The translations under genes were made by a program, and so were the position numbers. Source: an uncultured Lachnospiraceae bacterium (GTDB lineage Bacteria > Bacillota > Clostridia > Lachnospirales > Lachnospiraceae). From it: a stretch of 64,000 nt of DNA. Below are positions 25,126 to 34,220 of this stretch, piece after piece (position 1 is the first letter of the stretch; each line of letters begins with the position of its first letter). The stretch lies in NCBI GenBank assembly GCA_910580195.1, contig CAJTWA010000002.1, positions 62,001-126,000 of the forward strand, given 5' to 3'. Under the pieces are notes generated by a model. The model saw only the letters and a list, made by a program, of their open reading frames with translations. It searched no databases and was not told where the DNA came from.

Positions 25126-25533
25126 TCAATGCTTCATGTCAAGGCGCACCAGCGCCTTCTTCAATGCAATTTCTGCCCGGGCCACGTCCACCTCTGCGCT
25201 GTGGCTGCGGAGCCGTTCTTCTGCGCGGGCTTTTGCGGCCTGCGCGCGGCTTACGTCAATCTCCTCGGGCCATTCGGCGATTTCTGCAAGGAAGGTTACT
25301 TTTTCCCCCAGAACCTGCACAAAGCCTGCATGGACTGCGGCTTCTTTTTTCCCTGCTGGTTCCGTGATGGTTACAATACCGGGAGCCAGCACGGTGGTTA
25401 AGGGGATATGGTGCTTATAGACACCCAGTTCCCCCTCCACGGAGGTGAACTCCACCATGGAGGCTTCCCCTTTGTAAAATACACGGTCCGGCGTGATGAT
25501 TTCCAACTGAAAGTACTTATTTTCCTCTGCCAT
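25126..25533 (-). CDS. atpC: F1 ATP synthase epsilon subunit
   Basis: 135 residues. The beta-sandwich start is ITPDRVFYKGEASMVEFTSVEGELGVYKHHIPL, split here as ITPDRVFYKGE and VEGELGVYKHH. The C-terminal helical pair (AKARAEERLRSHSAE, then ALKKALVRL) is typical. It couples the rotor to the catalytic head and can inhibit ATP hydrolysis. Last gene of the operon, 11 bases after atpD, followed by a double terminator. Confidence 0.95.
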   Translation of the reverse strand: MAEENKYFQLEIITPDRVFYKGEASMVEFTSVEGELGVYKHHIPLTTVLAPGIVTITEPAGKKEAAVHAGFVQVLGEKVTFLAEIAEWPEEIDVSRAQAAKARAEERLRSHSAEVDVARAEIALKKALVRLDMKH

Positions 25534-25544
25534 GTGCTCACCCC

Positions 25545-26936
25545 CTATTTCATGCGGGCGCGAACTTCATCAATAGTCCCTGCATTCAGGAAATGGCCTT
25601 CTGGGACGTCATCATGCTTGCCTTCCAAAATTTCCTTAAACCCACGGAGCGTTTCCGCAATGGGCACGTATTTTCCGTCAAGGCCGGTAAACTGGGTTGC
25701 TACGAAGAATGGCTGGGAAAGGAACCTCTGTACTTTCCGGGCGCGGTTTACTACCAGCTTATCGTCCTCCGACAACTCATCCATGCCGAGGATTGCGATA
25801 ATATCCTGTAATTCCTTATATCTCTGCAAAATTTCCTGTACGCCCCGGGCAACGTCAAAGTGCTCCTGCCCTACCACACGGGGGTCTAAGATACGGGAAG
25901 TGGAATCCAGCGGGTCTACCGCCGGGTAAATCCCAAGCTCCGCAATGGAACGGGACAGCGTGGTAGTTGCGTCCAGATGGGCAAATGTGGTTGCCGGAGC
26001 CGGATCAGTCAAGTCATCCGCCGGAACGTATACTGCCTGCACGGAAGTAATGGATCCGTTCTTGGTGGACGTGATGCGCTCCTGCAGCGCGCCCATTTCT
26101 GTCTGCAAGGTAGGCTGGTAGCCCACGGCGGAAGGCATACGGCCTAACAGCGCGGACACCTCGGAGCCTGCCTGCGTAAAACGGAAAATGTTGTCAATGA
26201 ACAAAAGCACGTCCTTCCCGCCCTTGTCGCGGAAATACTCTGCCATGGTAAGGCCTGTTAAGCCTACGCGCATACGCGCCCCGGGGGGCTCGTTCATCTG
26301 CCCGAACACCATGCAGGTCTTGTCAATAACGCCAGATTCCTTCATTTCATAATAGAGGTCGTTCCCTTCACGGGTACGTTCCCCTACGCCGGTAAATACG
26401 GAATATCCGTCATGCTCTGTGGCAATGTTGTGGATTAATTCTTGGATCAGCACGGTCTTGCCTACGCCAGCCCCGCCGAACAGGCCGATTTTCCCGCCCT
26501 TCTGGTAAGGGCAGAGCAGGTCAACGACTTTGATGCCGGTTTCCAGCATTTCTGTGGAGGTCGCCTGTTCCTCAAAGGACGGCGCCTTCCTGTGGATTGG
26601 CATGTATTCCACGTTTTTCGGCGGAGCCACCTCGTCAATCGGCTCGCCCAGCACATTGAACATACGGCCCAATGTCTGCTCGCCGACTGGGATGGTAATG
26701 GACGCCCCTGTGGCTTCTGCATCCATCCCCCGGACCAGCCCGTCTGTGGGGCCCATGGCAATACACCTTACCGTATCATCACCCAGATGCTGGGAAACCT
26801 CTACAACCAGACGCTTTCCGCCCGTTAACGGAATGTTGATTGCTTCATTGATTTCCGGCAGGCTGCCCTCGGAAAACTTGATATCCAAAACAGCGCCGAT
26901 AATCTGAGTGATTTTACCTATATTCTTTTCTGCCAT
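25545..26936 (-). CDS. atpD: F1 ATP synthase beta subunit
   Basis: 463 residues, full length. Walker A reads GGAGVGKTVLIQEL, the catalytic GERTREGNDLYYEM follows, Walker B is VLLFIDNIFRFTQAGSEVS, and ALLGRMPSAVGYQPTL is the family signature region. It holds the three catalytic nucleotide sites. The gene lies 36 bases after atpG in the standard order. Confidence 0.98.
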   Translation of the reverse strand: MAEKNIGKITQIIGAVLDIKFSEGSLPEINEAINIPLTGGKRLVVEVSQHLGDDTVRCIAMGPTDGLVRGMDAEATGASITIPVGEQTLGRMFNVLGEPIDEVAPPKNVEYMPIHRKAPSFEEQATSTEMLETGIKVVDLLCPYQKGGKIGLFGGAGVGKTVLIQELIHNIATEHDGYSVFTGVGERTREGNDLYYEMKESGVIDKTCMVFGQMNEPPGARMRVGLTGLTMAEYFRDKGGKDVLLFIDNIFRFTQAGSEVSALLGRMPSAVGYQPTLQTEMGALQERITSTKNGSITSVQAVYVPADDLTDPAPATTFAHLDATTTLSRSIAELGIYPAVDPLDSTSRILDPRVVGQEHFDVARGVQEILQRYKELQDIIAILGMDELSEDDKLVVNRARKVQRFLSQPFFVATQFTGLDGKYVPIAETLRGFKEILEGKHDDVPEGHFLNAGTIDEVRARMK

Positions 26937-26972
26937 AATTTCACTCCTTAAATTGTTAATGGCTGCACGCTT

Positions 26973-27830
26973 TTATGAAATGGCTTCTGCGCCAGCAATA
27001 ATTTCGGTCAGCTCCTGCGTAATGGAGCCTTGGCGCGCCCTGTTGTATTTCAATGTCAAATCACTAATCATTTCTTCTGCATTGCTTGTTGCGGAATCCA
27101 TGGCCTGCATCCTCGCGCCATTTTCACTGGCAACTGCCTCCACCAGCGCGCCGTAGAACAGGCTCGTCATGTATTTCGGGATAATCAGGTCCAGCGCCTC
27201 TTCCTCATTCGGCTCATAATTCATCAGCACATGGCTGTCAGCTTCTTTCAGCTCTGCTTCGTCAAATTCTACCGGAAGCAGCTTCATCAAGGTGGGCTCA
27301 TGGCTGACTGTATTCTTAAAATGGGTGTATGCAAGGTAAATTTCCCCAATTTCACCGCTGGTAAACGCCGCAAGGACTTCTTTGCAGATTGCAGAAGCAT
27401 CCTCATAGGTAGGCCCTTCAATTACGTCCGAAAAGTCCCCCTTCATCTCATAGCCCTTCCGCTGGAGGGAATCCTTGGCCTTGCGCCCGATAATGTAAAT
27501 CTGGGCGTCTTCCTTGGAAATCCCGCTGTCGGTGACTAGTTTCACGATGTTGGAGTTGTACCCCCCGGCCAGCCCCCGGTTGGAGGCGATGGTAATAATT
27601 GCTTTCTTTTGGGAACTGCCTGCCTGCAAGTAAGGATGGTTCAGGTTCCCGGACCTGGCCAGCATGGAGGTTACCGTCTGGTACATATAGTTAAAGTAGG
27701 GGTTTGACTGTTCCGCACGGCTTTTGGCTTTTTGCAGCTTTACCGTAGAAACGAGCTTCATGGCTTTCGTGATTTGCTGCGTACTCTGTATGCTGCCTTT
27801 TCTTCTTTTGATGTCCCTCATGGACGCCAT
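26973..27830 (-). CDS. atpG: F1 ATP synthase gamma subunit
   Basis: 285 residues. It starts MASMRDIKRRKGSIQSTQQI and contains ASNRGLAGGYN. The C-terminal helix AMDSATSNAEEMISDLTLKYNRARQGSITQEL is the signature of the rotor shaft (ending in ITQEL-EI). It lies 18 bases after atpA. Confidence 0.97.
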   Translation of the reverse strand: MASMRDIKRRKGSIQSTQQITKAMKLVSTVKLQKAKSRAEQSNPYFNYMYQTVTSMLARSGNLNHPYLQAGSSQKKAIITIASNRGLAGGYNSNIVKLVTDSGISKEDAQIYIIGRKAKDSLQRKGYEMKGDFSDVIEGPTYEDASAICKEVLAAFTSGEIGEIYLAYTHFKNTVSHEPTLMKLLPVEFDEAELKEADSHVLMNYEPNEEEALDLIIPKYMTSLFYGALVEAVASENGARMQAMDSATSNAEEMISDLTLKYNRARQGSITQELTEIIAGAEAIS

Positions 27831-27848
27831 AAATATTCACCACCCGTC

Positions 27849-29354
27849 CTACTTAAATTGCGCTTTGCACTCCTCAATGGCTTTTACAAGCTTGCTCTCA
27901 GTTTCTTCTTTGATTTCCTTATCGTTACGGATTGACTCCGGAATCTCGGGATATTTGGTATCTACGAATTCAAACAGCTCCCCTTCAAAACGAAGGATAT
28001 CCTCTACCGGTACATCCAGAAGGTATTTCTTGGTGGCTGCGTAGATAATCATAACCTGATATTCTACCGGCATGGGCTTATACTGGGGCTGCTTTAACAT
28101 TTCGCGGATCCGCTCGCCCTGCGCCAGCTTTTCCGTCGTGTCTGCATCCAGCTCAGAGCCGAACTGTGCAAATGCCGCCAATTCACGGTACTGAGCCAAT
28201 TCCACACGGATGGGGGCTGCAATCTTTTTCATAGCTTTAATCTGGGCGGAGCCCCCTACCCTTGATACGGAAAGGCCTGCGTTAATTGCCGGCCGGAACC
28301 CTGCGTTAAACATTTCTGTTTCCAGATAAATCTGCCCGTCTGTAATGGAAATTACATTGGTGGGGATATATGCGGAAACGTCCCCTGCCTGTGTTTCTAT
28401 AATGGGCAGCGCCGTTAAGGAACCGCCGCCTAATTTCTCGGAAAGCCTTGCGGCACGTTCCAAAAGCCTCGAATGTAAATAGAACACGTCGCCGGGATAT
28501 GCCTCACGCCCGGGCGGACGGCGCAGCAGCAAGGAAAGTGTACGGTATGCGGTTGCATGCTTGCTTAAGTCATCATAGATTACCAGCACGTCCTCGCCTT
28601 TTTCCATCCACTCTTCGCCGATGGCGCATCCTGCATAGGGCGCAATATACTGCAGCGGCGCAAGCTCGCTGGCGGTAGAAGCAACTACTGTGGTGTAGTC
28701 CATCGCCCCGAATTCTTCAAATGTCTTTACAATCGTTGCAACGGTAGAAGCTTTCTGGCCGATGGCAACGTAAATGCATTTTACGCCCTGCCCCTTCTGG
28801 TTAATAATAGTATCTACGGCAATCGCCGTTTTCCCGGTCTGGCGGTCGCCGATAATCAGCTCGCGCTGCCCCCTTCCGATGGGCACCATGGAGTCAATTG
28901 CCTTGATACCGGTCTGGAGCGGCGTATCCACGGATTTCCTTGAAATAACGCCGGACGCCACTCTTTCTATCTGCCTGAACTTTGTGGTTTCAATGGGGCC
29001 TTTCCCGTCAATGGGCTGGCCTAGGGCATTTACGACGCGCCCAGTCATGGCGTCGCCTACCGGGACCTCAACCACCCTTCCGGTTGTCTTAACGGTGTCC
29101 CCTTCATTGATATTTTTATGGTCCCCTAACAATACGGCACCAACATTGTCTTCTTCCAAGTTCAGCACCATGCCGTAGACTTCCCCGGGAAATTCCAACA
29201 ATTCGCCCTGCATGGCATTTTCAAGGCCGTGAATACGGGCAATCCCGTCTGCCACTTGGATGACTGTGCCAATGTCAGATACCTCAAGCTGGGCTGCATA
29301 GCGTTTCACCTGCTCTTTAATGACTGAACTTATCTCCTCTGGCTTTAAATTCAT
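27849..29354 (-). CDS. atpA: F1 ATP synthase alpha subunit
   Basis: 501 residues from ATG 29354, which overlaps the atpH stop as ATGA; a second in-frame ATG nine bases upstream is less well placed. GDRQTGKTAIAVDTI is the nucleotide-binding P-loop of the non-catalytic site, and PGREAYPGDVFYLHSRLLERA is the alpha signature. It forms the head with beta. Confidence 0.97.
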   Translation of the reverse strand: MNLKPEEISSVIKEQVKRYAAQLEVSDIGTVIQVADGIARIHGLENAMQGELLEFPGEVYGMVLNLEEDNVGAVLLGDHKNINEGDTVKTTGRVVEVPVGDAMTGRVVNALGQPIDGKGPIETTKFRQIERVASGVISRKSVDTPLQTGIKAIDSMVPIGRGQRELIIGDRQTGKTAIAVDTIINQKGQGVKCIYVAIGQKASTVATIVKTFEEFGAMDYTTVVASTASELAPLQYIAPYAGCAIGEEWMEKGEDVLVIYDDLSKHATAYRTLSLLLRRPPGREAYPGDVFYLHSRLLERAARLSEKLGGGSLTALPIIETQAGDVSAYIPTNVISITDGQIYLETEMFNAGFRPAINAGLSVSRVGGSAQIKAMKKIAAPIRVELAQYRELAAFAQFGSELDADTTEKLAQGERIREMLKQPQYKPMPVEYQVMIIYAATKKYLLDVPVEDILRFEGELFEFVDTKYPEIPESIRNDKEIKEETESKLVKAIEECKAQFK

Positions 29355-29917
29355 GGAGCGCATTCACCTACTTTCAACTGTATTTTTGATAATTCCCTGG
29401 TAAGGCTCTGCAGCTTATGCTTCACGCTGCTGTCAACAACCCTGTCCCCAATGCGGATAGCCATGCCGCCGATTAAGCTTTCATCCACGTCATAGTGCAT
29501 TTCAAATTCCACATATTTGGTGGTATCCAGCAGCCTCTTTTTTACCTGCTCTTTCTGGCTGCCTGACAGCGGCATAGGCGCAGTCACATAAGCCGTACCA
29601 ATATTTTTATATTCCTTTACTTGCTCAATGAAATATGTGAATACAGATTCCATTTCACCATAGTGACCCTTAGAAACCAGCATACGCATCAGCCCGACAA
29701 TTTCATCATGAGCCCTGCCCTTAAAAACCTGTTCCAGAATCTCTATTTTTTCTTCTTTTACGATTTTCGGGTGATTCATCAGTTTGGAAAGCTCGTTGTC
29801 TTTTTGAAGAATCTCTTTTATTCCCCTAGCTTCTTCCAACATCCCGTCCACCTGGCCTGATTCCACAGCAAGCTCAAACAGTGCATCCCCATATGTTTTG
29901 GATACTAGCTTAGCCAT
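29351..29917 (-). CDS. atpH: F1 ATP synthase delta subunit
   Basis: 188 residues. It starts MAKLVSKTYGDALFELAVESG, and the C-terminal DESLIGGMAIRIGDRVVDSSVKHKLQSL is characteristic (stalk-binding end, DSSVKxxL). It overlaps atpF by 13 bases and atpA by four, so these three are translationally coupled. Confidence 0.95.
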   Translation of the reverse strand: MAKLVSKTYGDALFELAVESGQVDGMLEEARGIKEILQKDNELSKLMNHPKIVKEEKIEILEQVFKGRAHDEIVGLMRMLVSKGHYGEMESVFTYFIEQVKEYKNIGTAYVTAPMPLSGSQKEQVKKRLLDTTKYVEFEMHYDVDESLIGGMAIRIGDRVVDSSVKHKLQSLTRELSKIQLKVGECAP

Positions 29918-30420
29918 GTGCTCTCACCTATTTCCTTCAATGTTTCTTCCACCAATGTGTCCTGAATGGATGTATTGATGGAGGCTGCCACTACCTTGCC
30001 TGCCATCAGGGAGGCAATGGCAACCATCTCCTGTTTTGCCTCATCCATAATGCGCTTCTTCTCCAGCATTGCTTCGTCGTTGGCGCGTTTGATAATGCGG
30101 GCAGCCTCTTCCTTCGCCTCATCCACAATTTTCGCTTCATTTTTCAAAGCTTTCTGGCGGGCCTCACTTAAGATTTCCTCAGCTTCTTTTTCAATCCCTT
30201 TGATTTTTGCATCGTATTCCGCTTTGATGGCGGTGGCTTCTTCCCTGTCCTTCTTGGCAGTTTCAATATCGTTCTTGATGCGGTCCTGCCTGTCCTTTAA
30301 CATCTTCTTTGCCGGATTGAACAAGAGATAGGACATTAAGGTAAACAGAAACAGGATGGCAAGGACTGAAAGCACAGTATCATGTAAAAGCTGGGGGTTT
30401 AAGCCAAATAACTGTTCCAA
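29905..30420 (-). CDS. atpF: F0 ATP synthase b subunit, TTG start
   Basis: 171 residues. One membrane helix (about 14-32) is followed by a long charged coiled coil (AKKMLKDRQDRIKNDIE and onward) that forms the peripheral stalk. The start is TTG at 30420, eight bases after AAAGGAGG; no ATG fits. It overlaps atpH. Confidence 0.93.
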   Translation of the reverse strand: MEQLFGLNPQLLHDTVLSVLAILFLFTLMSYLLFNPAKKMLKDRQDRIKNDIETAKKDREEATAIKAEYDAKIKGIEKEAEEILSEARQKALKNEAKIVDEAKEEAARIIKRANDEAMLEKKRIMDEAKQEMVAIASLMAGKVVAASINTSIQDTLVEETLKEIGESTWLS

Positions 30421-30537
30421 GGCTTGGCCTCCTTTCTTTGTTATTGTGCTCTATTTTCGCACATCTTCGGGCATCTGTCGGCCCGCCTCTGCATGTTTGC
30501 CATGCAAGGGCGCCAAAGATGGCCCTTTCTTCCCATC

Positions 30538-30795
30538 CTATTTTAAAGGCTGTACGAACATTAAAAGGATCGCTACCAGCAAGCCATAAAGACCAGTTGT
30601 TTCGGCTACCGCCTGCCCTAAAAGCATGGTGGATGTAATGTCTGATTTTGCGCCCGGGTTCCTTCCTACTGCTGCCGCCGCATGGCCTGCTGCGATACCC
30701 TGCCCAATACCAGGGCCGATACCTGCGATAACTGCAAGGCCGGCGCCGATTGCTGAACATGCTCTGATTAATTCTGCTCCTGTAATGTTATCCAT
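30538..30795 (-). CDS. atpE: F0 ATP synthase c subunit, Na+-type ligand set
   Basis: 85 residues from ATG 30795, with AAGGAGGAAAAATCTT upstream. Two membrane helices are joined by the polar loop GRNPGAK. The ion site reads GIGQG (Gln32) and QAVAETTGLYG (Val63, Glu65, Thr66, Thr67, Tyr70). Gln32, Val63, Glu65, Thr67 and Tyr70 match the Na+ ligands known from the Ilyobacter c-ring; Ser66 there is Thr here. The ring probably moves Na+. Confidence 0.95.
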   Translation of the reverse strand: MDNITGAELIRACSAIGAGLAVIAGIGPGIGQGIAAGHAAAAVGRNPGAKSDITSTMLLGQAVAETTGLYGLLVAILLMFVQPLK

Positions 30796-30847
30796 AAGAT
30801 TTTTCCTCCTTGAATTTGCTAAAAAACTTATTGAAAATGAAAACTTC

Positions 30848-31582
30848 CTACTCTTCGTCCCCGATTGCATTGCTGATATATGTCATTGTCAGCATACAGA
30901 ACACATACGTCTGGATGCACCCTGAGAACACATCGAAATATGCATGCAAAGCCCCTGGCCAGAAATATGCAAATTTTGACAGCAGGGCGTAAATCAGCGC
31001 CATAATGATGGTCCCTGACAATACGTTTGCAAACAGACGCAAAGACAGGGAAATCGGCACTGCGATTTCGCTGATTAAGTTAATTGGGAACCAAATCGGC
31101 AGCCATGGGGGCAATGGGGAACACATATCTGTCCAGATGGCTTTCGGCGTCTGGTATTTAAACTGGTTGAAATGGATCAGGATAAAACTCAGAAGCGCCA
31201 GCGGCAATGTCACGCCGTAATCTGCCGTTGGGGGCCGAAGCCCGAACAGGCCGGACAAGTTGGATACCAAGATAAAAATAAATATGGTCCCTACGTAATT
31301 TACAAACTTTCCGCCGCTCTTTCCCATAACGCCGTGTACCATGCCGTCTAATTTTTCCACAATCAGCTCTACCACATTCTGGAACCCGCCGGGAACCTCA
31401 GACCCATGCTTCATGGCCCGGTTGGCTGCAATGGAAAAGCTAATCAGGATTATCATGACAATCAAAATGCTTACATGGGTCGTGGTAATCCAGAAGGTCT
31501 GCCCAAACAGCTCATAAGAAAACAGGCCGTGGACCATAATGTCTATGTCCGCGCCGGATGACAGTAAAATTGAACTCTGCAC
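30848..31582 (-). CDS. atpB: F0 ATP synthase a subunit, GTG start
   Basis: 244 residues from GTG 31582, placed by GGAGGTGAGAGA just upstream. It has about five to six membrane helices. The conserved SLSLRLFANVLSG carries the stator arginine facing the c-ring, and FVNYVGTIFIFILVSNLSGLFGL is the family's middle helix (NLSGLFG). It lies 53 bases before atpE. Confidence 0.95.
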   Translation of the reverse strand: MQSSILLSSGADIDIMVHGLFSYELFGQTFWITTTHVSILIVMIILISFSIAANRAMKHGSEVPGGFQNVVELIVEKLDGMVHGVMGKSGGKFVNYVGTIFIFILVSNLSGLFGLRPPTADYGVTLPLALLSFILIHFNQFKYQTPKAIWTDMCSPLPPWLPIWFPINLISEIAVPISLSLRLFANVLSGTIIMALIYALLSKFAYFWPGALHAYFDVFSGCIQTYVFCMLTMTYISNAIGDEE

Positions 31583-31695
31583 TCTCTCACCTCCTTCATC
31601 TGATATTAAAAAACTCCTGCCATGCACCGCCCTCCGGATGGCTGGCCGCATGGCTCCCTTTACCGGGAATCATAACGCCTCCCCAGTAATTCCCA

Positions 31696-32121
31696 TCACC
31701 TCTTTTTAGTCCTGCGGCTATACAAGTTTTTTTCCTGAATAGCAACAATGGTTTTATGTGTAACAGGCTGTAAATAAGCAGATGCCTTCAGCCCCATCAC
31801 CCCTGCGAACATAGCAACTAGGTTGCCTATGCCAAAATACCAGACAGCCAAAAACGCAAGGACGGCCGCCAGATAGCGCAGCACGGAATACAGCGCTGCC
31901 TTCCGGTAAGCCCTCTTCTCTGCCATGGCGTCCACGGTGTCCAAAATAACGATTGCCATGTTGACTGCCATCCCCATGGCAAGGGCAATCCCTGCCCACA
32001 GCCCTATGGAATACCGTACCTTATCCCCTGCAAACCACATGCCAACCAACTGAACCGCCGCCCCATATGCCAAAATCCCTAACAGCAGTTCTGGGAGCGC
32101 CTGATTAATCCTCTTTAACAT
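31696..32121 (-). CDS. atpI: ATP synthase-associated membrane protein (AtpI-like)
   Basis: 141 residues with four membrane segments (about 10-28, 38-60, 78-95 and 98-118). Size, topology and position at the head of the atp operon fit the ATP synthase I family, thought to help assemble the c-ring. Sequence signatures in this family are weak, so the call rests mainly on context. It overlaps the upstream AtpZ-like gene by 17 bases. Confidence 0.7.
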   Translation of the reverse strand: MLKRINQALPELLLGILAYGAAVQLVGMWFAGDKVRYSIGLWAGIALAMGMAVNMAIVILDTVDAMAEKRAYRKAALYSVLRYLAAVLAFLAVWYFGIGNLVAMFAGVMGLKASAYLQPVTHKTIVAIQEKNLYSRRTKKR

Positions 32122-32398
32122 GGCCTGTACCCTTTTCCTGAAAACTGGGCTGCTCCCCAGAATGATCCGAATGTCTGGCGGGCGTCCCGTCTGAGTAAAT
32201 TTTCTTTGCCATAATAAAAATATTGCGGAACCCGGCCAGCGCCCCTATGGCAAACAGGGGAATGGCAATCCAGTCCATGGAATATTTTTTCCCGATATAG
32301 ACCCCTGCCATTGTGCATAAAAAAATAGGCACCAGCATGTTAATTCCAAACTGCGTAATTAAAGCAAGGGAACGGTATACGCTTTTTTTGTATTTCAC
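32105..32398 (-). CDS. AtpZ/AtpI-like small membrane protein, GTG start
   Basis: 97 residues from GTG 32398, seven bases after GGAGG. There are two membrane segments (LALITQFGINMLVPIFLC and WIAIPLFAIGALAGFRNIF) with the GxYIGKK turn between them, as in AtpZ proteins that head ATP synthase operons. It is the first gene of the operon, about 130 bases after its promoter. Confidence 0.75.
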   Translation of the reverse strand: MKYKKSVYRSLALITQFGINMLVPIFLCTMAGVYIGKKYSMDWIAIPLFAIGALAGFRNIFIMAKKIYSDGTPARHSDHSGEQPSFQEKGTGHVKED

Positions 32399-32529
32399 AT
32401 GGGTACCTCCGTTATCATGCCGTATTCCAAACCACACCCTATGGCGGGCTGCCTGCCGCAAGGCAATCCGCTTTGTATGTTATGCCCTGCGCTGCAAAAA
32501 ATAAGCAATATTTTCCACCATATGAAGCT

Positions 32530-32558
32530 ATTATATCTATTTTTTGCACAAATGTCTA
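32530..32558 (-). promoter_or_regulatory. Promoter of the ATP synthase operon
   Basis: TAGACA (32558-32553), 17 bases, TATAAT (32535-32530) on the minus strand. It is one base off consensus in the -35 and perfect in the -10. The leader to the first gene is about 125 bases. Confidence 0.65.
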
Positions 32559-32749
32559 TCTATTCCTTTTATTTTTCCTAACTTTTTGCCGGAATATCAT
32601 CCAAACAGTACACTGGGCAGGGCAACTGCCCGCTATTCCTGATTACTGTTTCCATTTTCTGGCGTTTTTATACCAGCGCTGCCTTACGGCAAGGCAATCC
32701 TTCCCATGCGGAGAAACTTACGATTCCCTGCCGTTTTCCGCCGGGCTGC

Positions 32750-32913
32750 TAGAGCGTGTTTGGAAATTGCTTTCTGCAAGATGTTGTCCCAATTTGCATC
32801 AGGTTTTATGCTGGATTTCGGAGATGTAGTGGGCTACATTGACGAAATTCAGCATGAAGCCTGATGTGAAGTGGGGCGGCAGATTGCGAGAATGAATTTT
32901 CAAACACGCTCTA
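32750..32913. mobile_element. Palindromic MITE with TA target duplication
   Basis: A 160-base element opens GAGCGTGTTTGGAAATT and closes AATTTTCAAACACGCTC, flanked by TA on both sides. The two halves are complementary over most of their length, with a centre ATGTAG...CTACAT. It has no coding capacity. TA duplication and inverted ends fit a non-autonomous Tc1/mariner (IS630)-type MITE. It sits in the 523-base gap 32399-32921 between atp and dCMP deaminase genes; the rest of that gap is the atp promoter and nothing else I can see. Confidence 0.8.
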
Positions 32914-32921
32914 TGGCTTTC

Positions 32922-33410
32922 TTACAATACTACCTTAACCTCCCGGCCTGTATGGGTATACTGGTAATACCGCACGCCTGCCGCATCCAGCATCCGCTTC
33001 GAAGCTATGACGGAAGGGGTGTCCTTATATTTGTCGCTGTCATACACCACCGTCTTAATGCCGGACTGGATAATGGCCTTTGCACATTCATTGCAGGGAA
33101 AGAGGGAAACATACAGCTTCGCCCCTTCTAGGCTGCCGCCCCTGTAATTTAAAATCGCGTTCAGTTCGCTGTGGGTTGTATACAAATACTTATTGTCCAA
33201 GGGCTCCCCTTCCCGGTTCCATGGGAACTCATCATCGGAACAGCCTATGGGGAACCCATTGTAGCCCATGGACAGAATCTTATTGTCCGGGCTTACAATG
33301 CAGGCGCCTACCTGCGTCCCCGGGTCTTTGGAACGCATGGCGGAGAGCATTGCAACCCCCATAAAATATTCATCCCAAGTCAGGTAATCCTGCCGTTTAT
33401 TGCTCACCAT
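32922..33410 (-). CDS. dCMP deaminase family protein (ComEB-like)
   Basis: 162 residues. The zinc site is THSELNAILNY (His and catalytic Glu) and FPCNECAKAIIQSGI (two Cys). GTQVGACIV and LSMGYNGFP match the deoxycytidylate deaminase/ComEB group. It likely converts dCMP to dUMP for thymidylate supply. It is adjacent to upp in a nucleotide-salvage neighbourhood. AAGGAGGTAC precedes ATG 33410; GTG 33407 is an equally spaced alternative. Confidence 0.92.
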   Translation of the reverse strand: MVSNKRQDYLTWDEYFMGVAMLSAMRSKDPGTQVGACIVSPDNKILSMGYNGFPIGCSDDEFPWNREGEPLDNKYLYTTHSELNAILNYRGGSLEGAKLYVSLFPCNECAKAIIQSGIKTVVYDSDKYKDTPSVIASKRMLDAAGVRYYQYTHTGREVKVVL

Positions 33411-33476
33411 GTACCTCCTTCTGCAAAAAACCCGCCGCTATAGCTGCCCTGAGGCAGCATCCCAGCCCGCCCCACC

Positions 33477-33576
33477 TATTTCTTTTATAACGGAACAATC
33501 CATTCCAAAGTCTGCTGCCGGGTTTATTTCTTATAACGGAACAATCCATTCCAAAGCCTGCTGCTGGACTTATTTC
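33477..33576. repeat. Tandem 46-48 bp duplication spanning the upp stop
   Basis: TATTTC plus the stop triplet of upp recurs twice downstream at 33525 and 33477. The intervening unit TATAACGGAACAATCCATTCC is shared almost exactly (its first 20 bases are TATAACGGAACAATCCATTC). In minus-strand reading each copy keeps a stop (TAA, TAA, TAG) at the position of the upp stop. Confidence 0.85.
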
Positions 33577-34199
33577 GTGCCGAAAATCCTGTCCCCGGCA
33601 TCCCCAAGCCCCGGGACAATATAGCCATGGCTGTTAAGCCCTTCATCCAATGCCCCAATATAGACATCCACATCCGGGTGTGCCTCTTTCATGGCCTCTA
33701 CCCCTTCCGGCGCTGCAATAATGCACAGGAAATGGATATTCCGGACGCCCTTGTCTTTCAGCATCTTAATCGCCGCAACTGCGGAACCCCCCGTAGCAAG
33801 CATGGGGTCAACCACAAAGACTTCCCGCTCGGAGCAGTCCTCGGGCAGCTTGCAGTAATACTCCACCGGCTCTAAGGTTTCGGGGTCACGGTACAGGCCG
33901 ATATGCCCTACCTTTGCAGCCGGAATCATAGCCAGCATCCCGTCTACCATGCCAAGCCCTGCCCGCAGGATTGGGACTACGGCAAGTTTCTTGCCTTTTA
34001 ACGCTTTTACCGTGGTAGCGCAGATTGGCGTTTCAATCGCAACATCCTCAAGTTCTAAGTTCCGGGTAGCCTCATAGCACAAAAGCATTGCAATTTCCCC
34101 TACCATTTCCCGGAAGTCCCGGGAGCCTGTGCCTGTTTTGCGCAGCCATCCTATTTTGTGCTGGATCAGCGGGTGTTCCATAATTGTAATTTTTCCCAT
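33570..34199 (-). CDS. upp: Uracil phosphoribosyltransferase
   Basis: 209 residues, full length. Start MGKITIMEHPLIQHKIGWLR, PRPP loop VFVVDPMLATGGSAVAAI, uracil-binding end YIVPGLGDAGDRIFGTK. It makes UMP from uracil and PRPP. It lies 21 bases after the LMW phosphatase gene. Confidence 0.97.
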   Translation of the reverse strand: MGKITIMEHPLIQHKIGWLRKTGTGSRDFREMVGEIAMLLCYEATRNLELEDVAIETPICATTVKALKGKKLAVVPILRAGLGMVDGMLAMIPAAKVGHIGLYRDPETLEPVEYYCKLPEDCSEREVFVVDPMLATGGSAVAAIKMLKDKGVRNIHFLCIIAAPEGVEAMKEAHPDVDVYIGALDEGLNSHGYIVPGLGDAGDRIFGTK

Positions 34200-34220
34200 A
34201 GTATCCTGTTCCTTTCCTTT

